The translations under genes and the position numbers were made by a program. The notes under the pieces were generated by a model. It saw only the letters and a list, made by a program, of their open reading frames with translations. It did no database searches and was not told the DNA's origin. From Eubacteriales bacterium (lineage in GTDB: Bacteria > Bacillota > Clostridia > Lachnospirales > Lachnospiraceae), in assembly GCA_030537135.1 (NCBI GenBank), contig JAUNOP010000010.1, positions 1 through 63,250 on the forward strand: a stretch of DNA of 63,250 nt, read 5' to 3'. Positions 44,720-53,784 of this stretch are shown in pieces (position 1 is the stretch's first letter; each line of letters begins with the position of its first letter).

Positions 44720-45451
44720 CTACCCCTCTTTTACCTGTAATTGTGAAAATACCTGTCCTATTGGTTCCTTGATAACAAGATCAGCCCCTGCGTCCCTGGA
44801 TGTTGAGCTTTTGTTTATCAACACCAGATGTTCTCCCCGAAAATAGTCCAAAAGTCCTGCTGCCGGATACACTGTAAGGGACGTTCCTCCGACAATCATC
44901 ACGTCCGCGCTGGCAATGGCTCTGATAGATTCCTGTATGGTGCGAGAATCCAGCCCTTCCTCATACAAAACCACATCTGGCTTGATAATGCCCCCACAGG
45001 TGCATCTGGGAATTCCTTCTGAATTCTTGACATCCCAGAATCCATAGAATTTTCCGCATCTCATGCAATAGTTTCTGTGAACGCTGCCGTGCAGCTCCCA
45101 CACTCTCTTGCTTCCGGCTGCCTGATGAAGGTTATCAATATTCTGGGTAACTATTCCCAGAAGTCTCCCCTTGCTTTCCATCTCTGCGAGCTTTTTGTGC
45201 GCCGCGTTGGGCAGCGCTGTATCGCAGAGCATCTTGTCCCTGTAAAAGCGGAAAAATTCTTCCGTTCTCTGTATGAAAAAGGTATGGCTCAGAATAGTCT
45301 CAGGCGGATAATCGTACTTTTGGTGGTATAGACCGTCCTGACTTCTGAAATCCGGAATTCCGCTCTCCGTGGACACGCCGGCTCCTCCAAAAAACACGAT
45401 CCTCTTGTAACGGTCAATCATGCTCTGAAGCTTCTCGATCTTATTCTCCAT
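44720..45451 (-). CDS. NAD-dependent protein deacylase (sirtuin)
   Basis: A 243-residue SIR2 protein: GGAGVSTESGIPDFRSQDGL for NAD binding, TQNIDNLHQAAG, catalytic WELHGSVH, a zinc ribbon (CMRCGKF, then PRCTCGG) and VGGTSLTVYPAAGLL. It removes acyl groups from lysine, giving nicotinamide. The N-terminal half resembles CobB of Firmicutes. It lies 14 bp after the sortase gene. Confidence 0.94.
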   Translation of the reverse strand: MENKIEKLQSMIDRYKRIVFFGGAGVSTESGIPDFRSQDGLYHQKYDYPPETILSHTFFIQRTEEFFRFYRDKMLCDTALPNAAHKKLAEMESKGRLLGIVTQNIDNLHQAAGSKRVWELHGSVHRNYCMRCGKFYGFWDVKNSEGIPRCTCGGIIKPDVVLYEEGLDSRTIQESIRAIASADVMIVGGTSLTVYPAAGLLDYFRGEHLVLINKSSTSRDAGADLVIKEPIGQVFSQLQVKEG

Positions 45452-45465
45452 TTTCTTCTCCTTTT

Positions 45466-46296
45466 CTAATTTGTTGTAGGCACAGCATCTATCATTTTCC
45501 CCTGAACCACCAATCTGGTAGATTCATTCCCAGTACAGGTAGACAATGTGACGATTTTGTCCCTTACTCCCATCTCCACATCCTCTGTCTGAATCTCTGT
45601 ATAGGTTTTCATTCTATTGGCATATTCCAGAAATTCCTCGCCAGGTCCCAGAAACAAAGTGTAGGTGTCGCTTGACACTCCGGTTCTGTATGCTGCAAAA
45701 ATCTGATACCTGTAATTCTTTTCAGGAGTCAATATCCAGAAATACTTGCTTTTTTCATAGGCGTCTCCGTCTGTAAACTCATTCAAGCGCCCGAACATAG
45801 AACCATTCTGCATATTATGACCATAAACAATTGTGTTGCAGTCACTAAAATCCCCTTTGTTTTCATAGTCCAGAAATATAGTCCCGGCAAAATTATAGGT
45901 GCCTTCATAGGTTCTGTGAAGATAATAATCATTGTCAGAGCCCTTTACCATCGGATAGCTGATGCTCGGAATCCCTTCCACATAAATCCATCCAATCACT
46001 TCTTCATTTACCTGGCGCAGGGGTGCAAAGTCCACAGTAATCGGAGGCTGCGGATAAGCAGATGTATTCTCTCCTGCATTTTCCTCTGTCTGTCCCTCCT
46101 GACTGTCTGGTCCCCTCTCTGTGACAGCCAACTCCTCCAGGGCAGCATACTCATCCGTTCCCTTCTTATATTCCAGATAAATATGAATCAGGTTAAAGCC
46201 GGCAAAACAGAAAGCGCCTATGGCAATCAATAATACAAGCGTCAGCAAATAATCTCCTGCTGTTTTTTTTCTTTTTTGTTTTTTTTGTCTGCTCAT
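45466..46296 (-). CDS. srtB: class B sortase
   Basis: A 276-residue protein. The N-terminus is Lys-rich with one transmembrane helix (about 12-33), followed by a Glu/Gly-rich spacer and a sortase domain with the catalytic histidine in VYGHNMQNGSMF, the cysteine in TLSTCTGNE and the arginine in STRLVVQG. It attaches exported proteins with an NPxTx-like motif to peptidoglycan. No sorting-signal substrate is coded next to it in the window, so its targets lie elsewhere. Confidence 0.9.
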   Translation of the reverse strand: MSRQKKQKRKKTAGDYLLTLVLLIAIGAFCFAGFNLIHIYLEYKKGTDEYAALEELAVTERGPDSQEGQTEENAGENTSAYPQPPITVDFAPLRQVNEEVIGWIYVEGIPSISYPMVKGSDNDYYLHRTYEGTYNFAGTIFLDYENKGDFSDCNTIVYGHNMQNGSMFGRLNEFTDGDAYEKSKYFWILTPEKNYRYQIFAAYRTGVSSDTYTLFLGPGEEFLEYANRMKTYTEIQTEDVEMGVRDKIVTLSTCTGNESTRLVVQGKMIDAVPTTN

Positions 46297-46619
46297 AATC
46301 CCTCTCCTTATTTTTTTTTATTATAATGACAGAAAAAGATTCTTGCAACCTTTCCTGAAATTTTCACGGAAAATTCAGGATTTTCCACAAAAATCTCACA
46401 ATATTTTTTCTATTTCGGCAAAAAGGGCTTCTTTTTTGCTTGACAGTGCATTACTGTTGGCTGTTTTCACAGCAGCACGCTTTGCGCTGCACAAAATCCT
46501 GCATTCTTTGCGAAAAAATAAATCTTTTATCACATACTTCTGCAATTTGTGCTATAATCAAGAGGTATTATCCTTAAAGACCTTTTATCAGGTCAAAATT
46601 ATCACAGGGGGTTTGTACT
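46297..46619. other. 323-bp region between srtB and pfp, with repeat copy D and promoter
   Basis: It contains a repeat copy (46451-46505: TTACTGTTGGCTG, TTCACAGCAGCACGC, then TTTGCGCTGCACAAAAT). An extended -10 TGCTATAAT at 46550-46558 reads toward pfp; no gene is seen. Confidence 0.5.
46550..46558 (+). promoter_or_regulatory. extended -10 promoter of pfp
   Basis: TGCTATAAT at 46550-46558 is a full extended -10, 61 bp before the ATG; the -35 (TCACAT) is weak. AGGGGG lies 7-8 bases before the ATG. Confidence 0.6.
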
Positions 46620-47852
46620 ATGGATAAAAAAAATCTGATTGTCGGACAATCCGGCGGTCCAACTGCAGTTATCAACAGCAGCCTCTACGGCGTTGTCTCT
46701 GAAGCGCTCTCCCATCCAGAAGAAATCGGATGTGTATATGGAATGATAAACGGTATTGAAGGCTTTTTGAACGGAACCGTTCTTGATTTTCAGGAAGCTC
46801 TTCCAGGAGAGAGGCTTTCTTATTTGAAGCACACACCAGGCGCTTATCTGGGTTCCTGCCGCTACAAGCTTCCAGAGTCTCTGGAGGATCCAGTCTACCC
46901 AAGGCTGTTTGAGAAATTCAAGGAAATGAATATCGGATATTTCTTCTACATAGGCGGCAACGATTCCATGGACACAGTAAGCAAGCTGTCTCGCTATGCC
47001 GCGCGCATCGGAAGTGACATCCGTGTTATGGGAGAGCCAAAGACCATTGACAATGACCTGGTTCTCACAGACCATACTCCCGGCTTTGGAAGCGCCGCCA
47101 GATATGTGGCCTCCACTGTACGTGAAATCATCATAGATGCCAATGTATATGAGAAGAAATCTGTGACAATTGTGGAAATCATGGGACGCCATGCCGGCTG
47201 GCTCACAGCTGCCAGTGTGCTTGCAAGAAAATATACAGGAGACAATCCTCTCCTTATCTACCTTCCGGAAACTGCCTTTGACGTCGAGGCCTTTCTTCAG
47301 AAGGTGGAGGCTGCCTTTGAAAAGAACTGCAATGTTGTTGTATGTGTATCAGAAGGAATTCACGACAAGAACGGCACCTTTATCTGCGAGTATGACAATT
47401 CTGTTGGAACCGACAGCTTTGGGCACAAGATGCTGGCCGGATGCGGAAAATATCTGGAAAACCTGGTGCGCTCACGGCTCGGCGTAAAGGCTCGCTCTGT
47501 GGAGCTGAATGTAAGCCAGCGCTGCTCCTCCTCCATGCTCTCTGCTACAGATCAGAAGGAAGCTGTTCAAGCAGGCGCCTTTGGCGTACTTGCAGCCTTA
47601 AAGGGCGAGACAGGAAAGATGATTGCCTTCCAGAGAGAAACCGCTGCAGATGGCTCCTATTCCATGACCTGCTCCCTTGAGGACGTAAACGATATCTGCA
47701 ACAAGGAAAAAGCAGTTCCCATGGAGTGGATTACAGAGGATGGCTCTGACGTAGGTCCTGCATTCATTGCCTATGCTTCTCCGCTCATTCAGGGTACTGT
47801 CCAGGTTCCTATGGGAGAAGACGGTCTTCCTGCCTTTGTCTACCGCAAATAA
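46620..47852 (+). CDS. pfp: PPi-dependent 6-phosphofructokinase
   Basis: A 410-residue PFK: IVGQSGGPTAVINSSLYGVV at the start, IGGNDSMDTVSKLSRYA near residue 105, GEPKTIDNDLVLTDHTPGFG near 135, then IVEIMGRHAGWLTAAS. GGNDS in place of GGDGS, plus the lysine in PKTIDND, marks the pyrophosphate-using group. It phosphorylates fructose 6-phosphate, reversible with PPi. It is plus-strand, with its own promoter and terminator, so it is a single-gene unit. Confidence 0.92.
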   Translation: MDKKNLIVGQSGGPTAVINSSLYGVVSEALSHPEEIGCVYGMINGIEGFLNGTVLDFQEALPGERLSYLKHTPGAYLGSCRYKLPESLEDPVYPRLFEKFKEMNIGYFFYIGGNDSMDTVSKLSRYAARIGSDIRVMGEPKTIDNDLVLTDHTPGFGSAARYVASTVREIIIDANVYEKKSVTIVEIMGRHAGWLTAASVLARKYTGDNPLLIYLPETAFDVEAFLQKVEAAFEKNCNVVVCVSEGIHDKNGTFICEYDNSVGTDSFGHKMLAGCGKYLENLVRSRLGVKARSVELNVSQRCSSSMLSATDQKEAVQAGAFGVLAALKGETGKMIAFQRETAADGSYSMTCSLEDVNDICNKEKAVPMEWITEDGSDVGPAFIAYASPLIQGTVQVPMGEDGLPAFVYRK

Positions 47853-47945
47853 CGCCTGAGCCTTACAGACGCTCCAGCCGGATTTTTTCGGGACAGGAGA
47901 AATCGGATAGGGGAAGAGAGTCCCCCTATCCGCCGCGATACTGCG

Positions 47946-47994
47946 GACAGCAGCAGTTCATAGTTTTGAGCTGCTGCTGTCTTTTTCTCTTTTT
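47946..47994 (+). terminator. terminator of pfp
   Basis: GACAGCAGCAG (47946-47956) pairs with CTGCTGCTGTC (47971-47981), then TTTTTCTCTTTTTT. An earlier hairpin (CGGATAGGGG/CCCCTATCCG near 47905-47933) adds a second stop. The T run reaches the 3' end of the convergent subtilase gene. Confidence 0.9.
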
Positions 47995-49731
47995 TCAGGG
48001 AGAAAGCTCCAGCGTTCTGTATACGTTCATTCTTCCATACCCCCATTCAGGATTTGGATATTCCATGTTCTCGCTTCTTGAAGCGCCTCTTCTCAGATAA
48101 TTTCTGATAATGATTCCATTCAAATTAATCTCATTTCCACGCACGATTCCCCATTCCAGAAGAAGGGCTGCAGCGCCTGCTGCCTGAGCCGCTGAAACGC
48201 TGCTTCCAGAGGCCAGTGCAAATCTCCCATTTCTGAGGGGTGCGAGAACCCCAACACCCGGAGCTGCAAGATCCGGCTTTACTACGCCAGTTGTGGTATA
48301 GCCTCTGCTTGCCTGCAGGTACAGACTTCTGTCCCTAATATTATAGGCTGTCATTGTCAGCACATTCCTTGCATTTCCGGGATTTGTCACTGTCTGGTAG
48401 GGAGAAGGGCGGAGAAAATATGTTGCCTCTGATACAAAGCCCTGTACAGGCAGCCATATATGATAGTCCTCATTGTTTCCCCCTGTCGCCTCCACCAGAA
48501 GCTTCCAGATTCCGGGGGCTGGATCCAGGAACCGAAAAAACACCAAAACCTGACCAGTCTGCGCTTCCATAGGTACATAGCTTACCTCTATCTTTGTCTC
48601 CACAAATACAAAGGCCAGCGTCTGAAGTCCGCTCCCCCTGGTTGTACTGATGGGAAGAATCTCACCTGTGGGGGACTGCATCTGAAAACGGTAGTCCCTG
48701 AAAGAATCTCCCCAAAGCTCCATGATAAAGCCTCGCTCCCTCTCGTCAATGCGCAGCTCCACCACATCCTGGCGGTTGTGAATGTTAATATTTCCCTGAT
48801 AGTGGTTCCTGCTGTTTCCTTCATTTCCGGCAGCCACTGCTACGCAGTTCTGAAGCCGCAGGGACACCAGAGAAAGATAGGATTCCAAAAAGCCCTCTCC
48901 TGTGTGCGCCCCCTGGCTGCTTCCAAGCCCAATGCAAATGGACATGGGAAGCTGTAATTCCCGTGCAATTCTGAGAACATAGGCAACAGCCAGCATGATG
49001 TCATTTTCCTGATAGGCATCTGCTCCTTCAGGAATGAGATAGAAGCTTCTCAGGTAATCCTTTGCAGGCTTGAGCTTTACAATTAAAAGCGAGGCTTCCG
49101 GAGCTGCCCCGGAAAAGCCCTCCTCCAAAACAGCTCCTCCCGCCGCGACGCCAGCTACCATGGTTCCATGCCCATTGCCATCCACAGAGGGTACAAGAGC
49201 AAGGGGCTCCTCAGACGCGAGCGCCTCGTTAATCTGCTCTTCTGTAAATTCCCGTCCATAGGGAACTGCCGACATGTCTGTTTCCTGCCCCAAAAGGCTT
49301 TGATCCCAAATTCTCAGGATTCTTGTGCGATCCCCTTCCCTGAAAACAGGATTTGTATAATCAATTCCAGAGTCAATGACTGCAATCAGAGTTCCCCTGC
49401 CTCTCAGATTCAGATAAGGATGGTTCTGAAGCGCCGTAATTCCAGAAGCATCCAGAGCTTCCATGTCCATATATGTGTAGCATTTTGGAATCGCATTATA
49501 GGTATTCATGCTGACCTCCAGGCTGGGAATCGTGGCAAACGGCAGATACAGGACTGCAAAATCCTCACTGATAATCTGAAAATTGACGTCTGATACATAT
49601 CCCTGCGTCCGGTTAATATTGTAATTATACCGGATAATAAAATCCGCATATGCCTGACTTTGTGCAGGCGGGATTTCCTCCTGCTGCTCATTGGTCTGCA
49701 TTCCAGAAAAAAACGGATTATATTGGGGCAT
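47995..49731 (-). CDS. S8 subtilisin-like protease, Csp-like
   Basis: A 578-residue protein: an N-terminal prodomain-like region (about 1-95), then the catalytic aspartate in LIAVIDSGIDYTNPVF, the histidine in DGNGHGTMVAGVAAGG and the serine in ALASGSSVSAAQAAGAAA, with an insert (about 330-450) of the jelly-roll type seen in CspB. Csp proteases activate the spore lytic enzyme SleC in clostridia. No signal peptide is seen, as in Csp proteins. All three catalytic residues are kept, so it is not a CspC-type pseudoprotease. Confidence 0.82.
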   Translation of the reverse strand: MPQYNPFFSGMQTNEQQEEIPPAQSQAYADFIIRYNYNINRTQGYVSDVNFQIISEDFAVLYLPFATIPSLEVSMNTYNAIPKCYTYMDMEALDASGITALQNHPYLNLRGRGTLIAVIDSGIDYTNPVFREGDRTRILRIWDQSLLGQETDMSAVPYGREFTEEQINEALASEEPLALVPSVDGNGHGTMVAGVAAGGAVLEEGFSGAAPEASLLIVKLKPAKDYLRSFYLIPEGADAYQENDIMLAVAYVLRIARELQLPMSICIGLGSSQGAHTGEGFLESYLSLVSLRLQNCVAVAAGNEGNSRNHYQGNINIHNRQDVVELRIDERERGFIMELWGDSFRDYRFQMQSPTGEILPISTTRGSGLQTLAFVFVETKIEVSYVPMEAQTGQVLVFFRFLDPAPGIWKLLVEATGGNNEDYHIWLPVQGFVSEATYFLRPSPYQTVTNPGNARNVLTMTAYNIRDRSLYLQASRGYTTTGVVKPDLAAPGVGVLAPLRNGRFALASGSSVSAAQAAGAAALLLEWGIVRGNEINLNGIIIRNYLRRGASRSENMEYPNPEWGYGRMNVYRTLELSP

Positions 49732-49813
49732 ATTTCTCTCCTTCTAAAAACCGCCGGAGAATTCCGACGGTTTTAAAACAGCTCTCTATCAGATTATTTC
49801 AGCGGCCTGCAAA

Positions 49814-50566
49814 TTATACATGCCTTTTTTTCAAAAGACCTAAAAGAAGCACTCCTGCTGCAAAGGTGAACAGTGCGATAAACTGTGAGGTTGACATGCC
49901 TCCCACGCTTCCTCTCTCCAGATCTCCCCGAAAAAATTCCAGAACAAAGCGCCCTGCGCTGTAAAAAATAAGATAAAAGGCAGACACCTCTCCTTCCTTC
50001 TTTGCACGCCCTGAAATCCAAAGCAAAATTCCAAAGTGAAGAAAATTCAAAATACTGGAATAAACCTGCACAGGAACCAGCCAAATCCCATCCGGCGCAT
50101 AAAAGCCCTCTGGAAAAACCAAGTGAATTATGCTGTCCGTCTCCCTTCCATAGCAGCAGCCGGCAAGCAGACAGCCAATTCTTCCAAAGCCCTGCGCCAG
50201 CGCCACAGACGGAAGAAGCAAATCTGCGTACTTCAGGAAAGAAAGCTTCTTTTTTCTTGTGTAAAGCCAGCCTGTAAAAAGCCCTCCCAGGATTCCTCCA
50301 AACACCACAAATCCATCTGTCAGATATCGAAAAGCGCCTGGGTTTTCCACATAATATCTCCAATTCACAAGCCAGAATAAAAGCTTTGCACTGACAATTC
50401 CGCCTATTACACAAAGCACAATCAGAGAAAACACTGCGTCTGTATCCATCCTTTTCTTTTTTGCCCTGTACATGCTGACCATATAAGCGGCAATCAGTCC
50501 CACTGCAATCATTGTTCCATACCCATATACAGTAAAGGGACCTATGGAAAAAAGCTCATTCTTCAT
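49814..50566 (-). CDS. lgt: prolipoprotein diacylglyceryl transferase
   Basis: A 250-residue protein with about seven transmembrane segments. It has FTVYGYGTMIAVGLIAAY at the start, GGLFTGWLYTRKK near 100 and GRIGCLLAGCCYGRE near 135. It transfers diacylglycerol from phosphatidylglycerol to the lipobox cysteine. The frame starts at 50575; ATG 50566 gives better spacing to GAGAGG and is preferred. It overlaps the ureohydrolase 3' end by about 11 bp, so the two are coupled. Confidence 0.9.
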   Translation of the reverse strand: MKNELFSIGPFTVYGYGTMIAVGLIAAYMVSMYRAKKKRMDTDAVFSLIVLCVIGGIVSAKLLFWLVNWRYYVENPGAFRYLTDGFVVFGGILGGLFTGWLYTRKKKLSFLKYADLLLPSVALAQGFGRIGCLLAGCCYGRETDSIIHLVFPEGFYAPDGIWLVPVQVYSSILNFLHFGILLWISGRAKKEGEVSAFYLIFYSAGRFVLEFFRGDLERGSVGGMSTSQFIALFTFAAGVLLLGLLKKRHV

Positions 50567-51317
50567 TATTTCCATTCCTCTCCATGTCTTCCAGAAAAGA
50601 AAGAAGCTCTGCGTTTACATGGCTGCTCCTGTTTATCTCTCCTCTGGGAGAATCTGATCTGGGCTCTCCGCAAATGTCCACTCCAATCACAGCAGCTCCC
50701 ACTCTCTTGTATAAAACCCTCAGTCCTTGCTTAAGCTCCTTTAATCCAAGGCTTCCCTGACTCCAGTTACATGTCACCTCTTCTGGACTTAAGACATCCT
50801 TGTCAATAGAAACATACACTGGAAGGCCCAAAGGAATCTGACTGACAAATCTCTCCAATGCTCCCTCCCTGCCCATCTCTTCCTGGGAAAGAGTTTTTAC
50901 CCTTTCTCTGTGTTTTTCTGAGATTCTGGAAAGGTCTGCATCCGGAGGACCGGCAAGCCATACCCCCTTCAGATTAGAAAGACTAGCAAGAGCATCCTCA
51001 AGCCATCCGCCGCAGGACAAAAGTCCCCCAAAAGCGGGCGGCTGCATATCTGTATGATGATCCAGCATCAGAAGAACAAAGGGTTCACACAGCTTCTCCA
51101 GCCACAGGCGGCTTAGATAATGATAATTCCCTGAATCCAGAAAATGAATGCCGCGAAAAGGAAGGTCTCTGATTTCAGAAATCAGCCTTGTCCTGGCCTC
51201 CTCGTCACAGTAGCAGTTCGTTCCCGGTATGTCCTGACACTCCTTTTTCACAGAGGTTCTTCCCTCATAAAAGTCCTGCTGCCCATATACACCTGAAAAA
51301 TCAAATAAAACCAGCAA
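50556..51317 (-). CDS. divergent ureohydrolase (arginase/agmatinase family)
   Basis: A 253-residue protein. LLMLDHHTDMQPP matches the second metal motif (DAHxD) and YVSIDKDVLSPEEV the third (SxDxDxxDP) of ureohydrolases; GVDICGEPRSD resembles their late region. The first motif, GGDHS, is replaced by LDSGNYHYL near residue 60, so the binuclear manganese site is altered and substrate or activity is open. A formiminoglutamase or agmatinase role cannot be told apart. It lies 15 bp after the DegV gene and is coupled to lgt. Confidence 0.7.
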   Translation of the reverse strand: MLVLFDFSGVYGQQDFYEGRTSVKKECQDIPGTNCYCDEEARTRLISEIRDLPFRGIHFLDSGNYHYLSRLWLEKLCEPFVLLMLDHHTDMQPPAFGGLLSCGGWLEDALASLSNLKGVWLAGPPDADLSRISEKHRERVKTLSQEEMGREGALERFVSQIPLGLPVYVSIDKDVLSPEEVTCNWSQGSLGLKELKQGLRVLYKRVGAAVIGVDICGEPRSDSPRGEINRSSHVNAELLSFLEDMERNGNNEE

Positions 51318-51332
51318 TTCTCTGTCCTCTCA

Positions 51333-52202
51333 CTACCTGTATTCTCCCATAAAGAAAAGGGCGACTGTTCCTGGTCCTGAATGTGCGCCAATGGTAGCTC
51401 CTACATGATTTATCAGCACAGTTTTGATTCCATAGATTTGCTTTACCTTCTGCTCTACATATCTGGCGTCCTCCAGACAATCTCCATGGCTGATAAAAAT
51501 CGTATCGCAGGTCTCCCGATAGGCTCCGATTCTCTCATTCATCATTTCCACCAGCATACTCAGGGATTTCCTGCGCCCCCTTGCTTTTCCTACTGAGACA
51601 AGCTTTCCCTGGTCATCCACATGAAGCACTGGCTTAATATTCAGCATGCTTCCCACAACAGCGGTTGCTCTGGATACTCTGCCGCCTCTGTACAAATGAA
51701 ACAGGTCATTCACTGTAAAGGCATGCACCACATGGAGCCGGTTCTCTTCCAGCCATTTTACAAGCTCAGGCATGGACATTCCCTCTGCCTTTCTCCTCAC
51801 GGCCTGGTCTACCAGGTATCCCTGTCCCAGGGAAGCTGAGAGAGAATCCACAACCGCAATTTTTCTCTCCGGGTACTCTTCCAAAAGCTCGCTCGCAGCA
51901 GTGCAGCAGCTCTGGTACGTTCCGCTCAGTCCAGAAGAAAAGGCAATATGAAGAATGTCCTTTCCCTGCTTCAGATAAGGCTCCATCATATTCTTTGCCA
52001 TCTCCGGGTTCACCTGTGCAGTGGTCGGCATGGAGCCATTTCTCATTCGCTCATAAAACTCATGGTCTGGCAAAAAGTTCGGATAGCCATAGCTTTTGCC
52101 TTCCATCTGATAGCTCAGATAGCAGCAGCCCACCTGATTCTTTTCATAATAATCGGCAGGCAGATCAGAATTATTGTCTGTTGTGATAATATATTGTTCC
52201 AT
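51333..52202 (-). CDS. DegV-family fatty-acid-binding protein
   Basis: A 289-residue protein with the DegV fold: YIITTDNNSDLPADYYEKN at the start, then HIAFSSGLSGTYQSC near 85, VVDSLSASLGQGYLV near 115 and RATAVVGSMLNIKPVLHVDD near 180. It resembles FakB of the fatty-acid kinase system that activates host-derived fatty acids. Start ATG 52202 has AAGGAG 6 bases before it. FakA is not in the window. Confidence 0.85.
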   Translation of the reverse strand: MEQYIITTDNNSDLPADYYEKNQVGCCYLSYQMEGKSYGYPNFLPDHEFYERMRNGSMPTTAQVNPEMAKNMMEPYLKQGKDILHIAFSSGLSGTYQSCCTAASELLEEYPERKIAVVDSLSASLGQGYLVDQAVRRKAEGMSMPELVKWLEENRLHVVHAFTVNDLFHLYRGGRVSRATAVVGSMLNIKPVLHVDDQGKLVSVGKARGRRKSLSMLVEMMNERIGAYRETCDTIFISHGDCLEDARYVEQKVKQIYGIKTVLINHVGATIGAHSGPGTVALFFMGEYR

Positions 52203-52217
52203 CCTCGTCTCCTTCCT

Positions 52218-52272
52218 GCTGCTGTTCCCCCTGTATTCACAGCAGCACTCTTTGCGCTGCACTGAGATGCTA
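52218..52272. repeat. dispersed repeat copy E
   Basis: CTGCTGTTCC, TGTATTCACAGCAGCACTC, then TTTGCGCTGCACTGAGATGC; it matches the inner part of the copies at 46451 and 55511. It lies immediately upstream of the DegV gene. Confidence 0.6.
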
Positions 52273-52387
52273 CGCCCTACATCCTTTTGCGCAGTCTGTA
52301 TCCTTGACCTCACTCTCTATCTCTGCTGCCCTGCTGGCAACAATCTCATTTATTTTACCACTGCATTCTGAGAGATTCAATCCTTTT

Positions 52388-53635
52388 TCAGGACTCTGCT
52401 GCCTTCACTGCTTCTATTGCTCTTTGAAGCTGATAATCTTCCTCTCCACTCTTCTGGTCTACTTCAATATCTGGCTCCACGCCTACCTGATGAATGTTTT
52501 TTCCTGAAGGCGTATAATATTTTGCAATTGTCAGCTTCACTGCACTTCCGTCCGTGAGTTCCCGGATTGTCTGAACCACCCCTTTTCCATAGGTAGTCTT
52601 TCCTACCAGAACTCCGACTCCATAGTCCTTTACTGCGCCTGCAAAAACCTCTGACGCACTGGCGCTGTTCTCATTGATCAGAACTGCCAGCGGAATCTGA
52701 AGCGGATTTTCTCCATCACAGAAGGTCTCTTCCCTGTTCCCGTATTTGTCCTCTATATATACGATAAGTCCTTCCGGAAGAATCTGAGAGAGTACATCAC
52801 AGACAGATGTCAGATAGCCTCCGGGATTATCCCTGAGGTCTATAATCAGGCGCTCCATTCCCTCCTCCTCGAGCTTTTCCATATTCTTCTCATACTGTGT
52901 CAGCGTTACTCCCTTGAATTCGCTGATGGCGAGATAGCCAATGCCATCTTCCAGCATCTCACTCTGCACAGTCGGCATCTCTACTTCTCCTACAGATACA
53001 GAAATCTCCTGTTCTCTTTCTCCCTCTCTCTGGATTTTCAGAATAAGGGAATTGTCTTTTGTCTTTTTCACTTCCTCAACGATTTCCGCCAGCTCCATAT
53101 CTTTCACAGCCCTGCCGTTTACAGCTATAAGAATATCTCCCTCCTGGATTCCTGCCAGAGCGCAGGGGCTGTTCTCATAGCATTGTTCTATGCACACGCT
53201 TCCGTCCTCCTGCTTTTGCATGAGAATCCCGATTCCTTCATATTCCCCCTCTGAGTCCTCGCTCACCGTCTGGTATTCCTCGGCAGTATAGTATCTCGAA
53301 TACACGTCCCCAAGCCCATAAATCAGCCCTGTATACAATCCCTCTGCAAGCGCCTCCTCGTCCTTGTCCTCCAGATAATAGTCGTCAATCAGCTCTTCCA
53401 GAAGCTCCAGCTTTTTTACGTGCATTGTATCGGAAAGAACATTTGTTGTCTGATTTCGTTCCTTCCACATAAAAATGGCCGCGATAAAAATCAGGGTAAA
53501 AAGCATTCCGCAAAGTCCCCCCCGAATAAAAGTGCGGCTTTCCCTTTTGCGGTTCTTTTTCTCCACATCCTCTATATATGCAATATCCATTTTCAGCTCT
53601 TCATATTGTTCGCTGTTTTCCTGTTGTTCATTCAT
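52388..53635 (-). CDS. ctpA: S41 carboxyl-terminal processing peptidase
   Basis: A 415-residue protein: one N-terminal transmembrane helix (about 38-58), a PDZ domain (about 110-200; CALAGIQEGDILIAVNG) and an S41 core with the catalytic serine in NENSASASEVFAGAV and the lysine in KTTYGKGVVQ. It trims exported proteins. It follows FtsX after a terminator, a frequent Firmicutes order in which FtsEX and wall-remodelling proteases or hydrolases lie together. Confidence 0.92.
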   Translation of the reverse strand: MNEQQENSEQYEELKMDIAYIEDVEKKNRKRESRTFIRGGLCGMLFTLIFIAAIFMWKERNQTTNVLSDTMHVKKLELLEELIDDYYLEDKDEEALAEGLYTGLIYGLGDVYSRYYTAEEYQTVSEDSEGEYEGIGILMQKQEDGSVCIEQCYENSPCALAGIQEGDILIAVNGRAVKDMELAEIVEEVKKTKDNSLILKIQREGEREQEISVSVGEVEMPTVQSEMLEDGIGYLAISEFKGVTLTQYEKNMEKLEEEGMERLIIDLRDNPGGYLTSVCDVLSQILPEGLIVYIEDKYGNREETFCDGENPLQIPLAVLINENSASASEVFAGAVKDYGVGVLVGKTTYGKGVVQTIRELTDGSAVKLTIAKYYTPSGKNIHQVGVEPDIEVDQKSGEEDYQLQRAIEAVKAAES

Positions 53636-53720
53636 ATCGTGTTCCTTTCTGCACCAAACAAAATCGTCTGCAAGAGCAGGCCTTGCTGCAAATAAAAGCA
53701 GAAAAAGAAGGAATCACCCA

Positions 53721-53763
53721 CAGGCGCCCATCTGAATATATCCTTCCTTCAGATGAGCGCCTG
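53721..53763 (-). terminator. terminator after ftsX
   Basis: The CAGGCGC-containing arm (53748-53763) pairs with its near-complement (53721-53736) over about 16 bp, one G-U, around an 11-base loop. A U-run is only moderate (TTCCTTCTTTTTC further on). Confidence 0.7.
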
Positions 53764-53784
53764 CTGTGAACCCTTCCTGCTTTA

